From Thelephora terrestris (lineage: Eukaryota > Basidiomycota > Agaricomycetes > Thelephorales > Thelephoraceae): DNA of 64,000 bases. Positions 60,424 through 64,000 of this stretch are shown in pieces. Numbering within the stretch: the stretch's first letter is position 1; each line of letters starts with the position of its first letter. The position numbers were made by a program, and so were the translations under genes. The stretch spans positions 620,001-684,000 of the forward strand of contig WIUZ02000017.1 of assembly GCA_015956445.1 (NCBI GenBank). The letters run 5' to 3'. The notes under the pieces were generated by a model. The model had not been told where the DNA came from. It was given only the letters and a program-made list of their open reading frames with translations, and searched no databases.

Positions 60424-60708
60424 CTATGAGGAGAATAAGCAACTTCCCTGATAGCCTGTGCTGAGTTTATGATCCCCATATGGATCGCTAACCGCCATCA
60501 CCAAGGCTAGATGAGGGGTGTAATTTGCAATCTGAGCACCTTCAATCTTCTTGGAAATAGTATCAAGTATGTACAATCTCTTGTATACATCCTTTCGTGA
60601 TAACGTGCGATAACTCGCATGCATAAGCGCCGAATCAATTGCGGCGTCAGAACGTGAGAAAGTCATATTCACACGTGACTTTAAACTGTCCGACGCGCCT
60701 CGTTGCAA
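60424..60708 (-). CDS. Unassigned short open frame, possible small gene
   Basis: A 94-codon frame beginning MQRGASDSLKSRVNMTFSRS and containing DAAIDSALMHASYRTLSRKD, VYKRLYILDTISKKIEGAQI, ANYTPHLALVMAVSDPYGDH and a short tail. Composition is protein-like, with a regular helical stretch, but I recognise no family. It sits between the LEU2 stop and the Cdc14-like gene start (17 bp away, opposite strand). It could be real, an antisense 5' leader, or chance. Confidence 0.3.
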   Translation of the reverse strand: MQRGASDSLKSRVNMTFSRSDAAIDSALMHASYRTLSRKDVYKRLYILDTISKKIEGAQIANYTPHLALVMAVSDPYGDHKLSTGYQGSCLFSS

Positions 60709-60725
60709 GGTTCAACTCGAACTCA

Positions 60726-62945
60726 ATGGATACTCTCTCTGATACCCTTGACGTGGTCAGTCCCCTCGCCTTTTCCTCAAGATGAGTGTATGCTGAGTCT
60801 AATTCATTATTTTGGATATGCAGATATGTTCATCACGCACAACCTCTGCTCAGAGATCAACGGCACTGTCACAGCTTGAATACATCATCGCCTCACTATG
60901 CGTTCCCAAAGACGCTCGAAGGACACCACAGTTCCAGGATTTTTTGATATCGCAGACTAGATTCGAATGTAACAGTGAGTACGACCCTTGGACCCCCTGA
61001 ACTCAGCCACCGTCTCCTTTAACGAGCGGAAGGTTGCAACTTTCGATCATCAATTCCTTGCTGTCATCCTCTTCATCCGCGCCGATCTCTTCCGCTCACC
61101 TTTTCTTCGCATGCAGTTCCGTCGAGACTCCTTATTTGGATCACCTCTGCTACTGGGTACCTGGAGGTGCTGTCAAGCAGAGGGACAAACTTGGACCGTG
61201 AGTTTGTCTCCGTTTTGGTGTGATTGGCCTCCGGAACTTGGTTTTTGACTTTTATTCTTCGTCTCGGACACAGAGGACAAACAGGATGAATCCAAGACTA
61301 TTGCGTTGCAGCTCATCCAGGCACTAGGGATTATTCAAGGTGTCACACTCAATCATAAGCCCACAAAGGCATTCCTCGGCCGGAAATACTCTCTCGAAGT
61401 TCGTATACTCAATCTTCCACCGTTTTAAAAAATCCAAACCATTCGTGTTGTAGATCCTCGTTGACCTTTTGCTAGTCTCACGACACTTCTCTTCTCCTTC
61501 CTCTACCCACCAGGACCAACAACAGTCCGGACTTTCGTCCTCGACCTCTTCTAATGACGGAAAAAAGAACCCAGAGTCCGAAAGTTCGAAGAAGCCACAG
61601 TCCCCACCACAACTCGCCTCTGCGGTGCTAGACACATTGTTGTGTATTTTGGTGGATTCATCAGTAGCGCTGAGGGCGTTTGAAGAGGCAAAGGGCGTTC
61701 AAATTGCCGTGAAGATCTTGAAGAGGGCTGGAACACCTCGCGAAGTCAGGTAAGCTTGCGTTCTTTTGCCTCGATTTCGATCGACAGAATAAAATGTCGT
61801 GTTTTTTCATACCTAGGATGAAATGTCTGGAGTTTCTATACTTCTACCTTCTCGACGAAAATTCCTTCGCTATCCCGTCATCAACACAACGTAGAACCGG
61901 CTCTGAATCCTCTCTCCCCCTCTCCTTTCCCCAGTCTACCAAACTCACAACGCCCGCTACCTCGCCTCTGAAAGCAAGTTTTGGTGAATCGATAACCGGG
62001 AGTAGCGATGGTGGAATTCTAAGCCCCGCTGGCGGTGGCGGAGGCCTCCTTCCGGCTTTCAGTCTCAGCCCCAAGTCCAGAGCTGCACAATCGAACGTAC
62101 CCACAAGTCCCTTCGAGGCTTCTTTAAGAGCATCGCAAAGGTTCCGCGAAAGGCTCGATAATTCAACATCGCTCAACTCTTCTGGTTCTTCTGCTTCCTC
62201 GTTTAGTAACTCAACCTCTTCTCCGGGAAAACTTGGTAGTGCGTTTAGGCATACCTCTTCGACCTCAAATTCGACGTTAGTCGCGAGGGATATATTCCCC
62301 CCTCCTCCTGAATCACACTCGGTACCCCAACGACCCAGGACGCCTCCACGCTCGAATTCCGCTCCTCATAATTCCAGAACGAGTGTTGGACCATCGTCAA
62401 AACAGCTATCTATGGTACAGAAAGAGTTGGATCTTGGTCTGATAACGCCAAAGAAAGCGCAAATCGCTGGTCTGGGCAAAGGGGTGGCCCCCTCAGTGCC
62501 TAGCAGAGCCTCCTCGGGTCCCGATAACCCTTCGAGACCAACCTTCCCGTCCTCGTCTAATACCTCCACGTCGACCTCTACTTCGGAAACCGCTAGTAAC
62601 CCACCAAGTACTGGGGTTTCCACGGCTGCCAACACAAATCACCGTCCAAGCCTGGGCACTCGAATGAGTAGCTCGGGCCTTAATGGTATCGGCAGCTCGA
62701 GAAGTCCTCGTAGGTACCGCGATGCAGAAACGGGACGTATCATGGTTTCCCCACGGAGCGAGAAAGAGAAAGAGAACAAGGCGCAGCTGCGTCATGGGCT
62801 TGGTGTGAGTGGACTGAACGGGATTCGTGGGCGCTCGATTGTCAAGAGCACGGAAGAGAAGAAGGAACTGTTAGGGAGCATGCTTGGGAATGTGGATGCT
62901 CTCGTGGAGGGTGTTAAGAAGGCAGGAATCTGGGGGCTTGGCTGA
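60726..62945 (+). CDS. Cdc14-family septation-initiation protein (S. pombe Cdc14/Sid1-partner type)
   Basis: Scaffold-like protein of the septation initiation network, binding the Sid1 kinase in fission yeast; not the Cdc14 phosphatase. Exon 1 MDTLSDTLDV, intron, ICSSRTTSAQRSTALSQLEY, IIASLCVPKDARRTPQFQDF and LISQTRFECN. Introns lead to PSRLLIWITSATGYLEVLSS, EDKQDESKTIALQLIQALGI, IQGVTLNHKPTKAFLGRKYS and LEILVDLLLVSRHFSSPSST. Then SAVLDTLLCILVDSSVALRA, FEEAKGVQIAVKILKRAGTP, MKCLEFLYFYLLDE, an armadillo-like helical fold. The C-terminal half is a Ser/Pro/Thr-rich tail with SRSPRRYRDAETGRIM and a last helix LLGSMLGNVDALVEGVKKAG, stop 62945. Confidence 0.88.
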
Positions 62946-63320
62946 GCCGCCTCACCGCACTCGTTCGTACCTATTGCTCCTGAATCACCGATCATCGTCG
63001 TATGTTGTATGGTTTCATACATTCCAAGTATTTAAGCTCGTTAATGCAGTTCACGTCTTCATTGCAATGCTGTCCTTTGCTAGTCCCTATTTGATCTTTG
63101 TTATTGGATATTTTCCCCCTATATCTCAAGCCATCTCTATTTCGCAATACAGCTGAGTGTCACATCCTCACGTAAACAAGATACGCCTTGGTGACTTGAG
63201 CACGGACGTGGATGACGAGATTGAGGATATGTATCCGGTTCCCCTGGCTTAGAATTGAAGTTCAATACATATGCACAAGAAGTGTAGCTCAAGCGCTCAG
63301 CGCTCAGTACTCACCATGAT
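62946..63320. other. Convergent intergenic region, Cdc14-like / TPR gene
   Basis: 375 bp between two gene 3' ends, pyrimidine- and AT-rich. No gene or repeat recognised. Confidence 0.4.
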
Positions 63321-64000
63321 TCAAGTCAAATCTATCAGAGGGACTGGCCTCATTTCCTCTCTGATCTTGCTGATGACCCTCCGGCATCTCTCCACACCCT
63401 CAGTAGCTCCAAGCCTCTCGAAAGCATCCAAGGCACGTAAAGCCTCGGACTCCGCTTCTTCCAGCCTGCTCTCGTAATACCAGACGTGCGCCTGTAGTAC
63501 CATAGCATAAGCCGAGTTGTGTGCGTCGTTGAGGGCGTGCGGCTTGGCCCGTTCCAAGTGAGCGTATGCGTCCCCGATTCTACCCTGCTCGGAATACAAC
63601 ACCACCATGGTATAGTAAATCCAAAACGTCGTAGAGTTCCAATTATCGTGAGAAGATGCGATCCTGAGGGCCACCTCCAAATGTTCGATGGCTTTTGCTT
63701 CGTCGCCTTTGAAATGATATATGTTGCCAAGGACACGATGACAACCGCAGACGATGAATTGGTGGTCGTCCTCCGGGAGGAGGGTGATCGCGCGGGACGC
63801 GGTTTCCTCTGCGGCGTCGAGCTGGTTGTCGCTATGTAACAACTGCGCGAGCTGGAGCAAACATTGGCCTTGGTTGACCGTGTCATTGAGCCGTACGTAA
63901 ACCTCCAATGCTTCTTTCGCTAGTTGTATCCCTTCCTCCAAAAGGTGCATTTGCATATTTGCGTTGGATAAGAACAGCAGTGTTGACCCGACCCAACCGA
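63321..64000 (-). CDS. TPR-repeat protein, 5' part beyond the right edge
   Basis: C-terminal part of a tetratricopeptide-repeat protein, open at the right edge. Consecutive TPR-like helix pairs are visible: AKEALEVYVRLNDTVNQGQC, LLQLAQLLHSDNQLDAAEET, ASRAITLLPEDDHQFIVCGC, HRVLGNIYHFKGDEAKAIEH, LEVALRIASSHDNWNSTTFW, YYTMVVLYSEQGRIGDAYAH, LERAKPHALNDAHNSAYAMV and YESRLEEAESEALRALDAFE. The end is RLGATEGVERCRRVISKIRE followed by a short tail, stop at 63321. The pattern is that of fungal kinesin-light-chain/NB-ARC-associated TPR tails; the upstream domain that would give a function lies outside the window. Confidence 0.85.
   Translation of the reverse strand, partial: GWVGSTLLFLSNANMQMHLLEEGIQLAKEALEVYVRLNDTVNQGQCLLQLAQLLHSDNQLDAAEETASRAITLLPEDDHQFIVCGCHRVLGNIYHFKGDEAKAIEHLEVALRIASSHDNWNSTTFWIYYTMVVLYSEQGRIGDAYAHLERAKPHALNDAHNSAYAMVLQAHVWYYESRLEEAESEALRALDAFERLGATEGVERCRRVISKIREEMRPVPLIDLT

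Overview
The window is nuclear DNA of a filamentous basidiomycete, most likely a mushroom-forming Agaricomycete. Genes are compact and broken by many 45-70 nt GT..AG introns. Gene families are typically fungal: TOM20, fungal AAA ATPase, Ure2p-like GST, Mid2-like wall sensor, fungal Dicer, SIN Cdc14-type protein, and F-box/LRR-like proteins. I see no prokaryotic operon, CRISPR array, plasmid or phage feature and no recognisable tRNA or rRNA. CDS coordinates run from start codon to stop codon and include introns, which I placed by eye from frame and splice consensus.

Layout: 1-6674 holds CLPTM1 (cut by the left edge), a GST and an AAA ATPase on the minus strand, then TOM20 on the plus strand. 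A SET-domain gene follows TOM20 with an in-frame TAG-ATG junction. Next is a conserved minus-strand protein (9160-11669). A poorly coding stretch (11.7-18.7 kb) carries only a small basic protein and a dual-specificity phosphatase. 18.7-25.3 kb holds a single-pass wall/membrane protein, a coiled-coil protein with a 12-bp tandem repeat, and two tail-to-tail F-box genes. 26.6-36.4 kb holds a DUF3245 protein, COX7C/Cox8, a Dicer-like RNase III gene with a decayed helicase region, a conserved fungal protein, a small membrane protein and a Faf1-like ribosome-biogenesis factor. 36.5-43.3 kb holds an RS/His-rich disordered protein, a duplicated p27-autoantigen (ZNRD2-like) zinc protein and an ER mannosidase-like GH47 protein with a PA domain.

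43.3-64 kb is dense with housekeeping genes: APRT, ribosomal protein eS1, ATG10, a short conserved fungal protein, acetyl-CoA C-acetyltransferase, haspin kinase, a Yvc1-type TRP channel, PSF2 (GINS), NOB1, ARPC3, 3-isopropylmalate dehydrogenase, a Cdc14-type septation protein, and a TPR protein cut by the right edge.

There is no dedicated pathway cluster. The recurring architecture is head-to-head gene pairs separated by 70-150 bp (AAA/TOM20, DUF3245/COX7C, membrane protein/FAF1, ZNRD2/GH47, eS1/ATG10, PSF2/NOB1, ARPC3/LEU2), which implies shared bidirectional promoters. The observations I rate highest are the TOM20-SET bicistron-like junction, the helicase-less Dicer with a substituted metal ligand in its second RNase III domain, and the doubled zinc domain in the ZNRD2-like protein.
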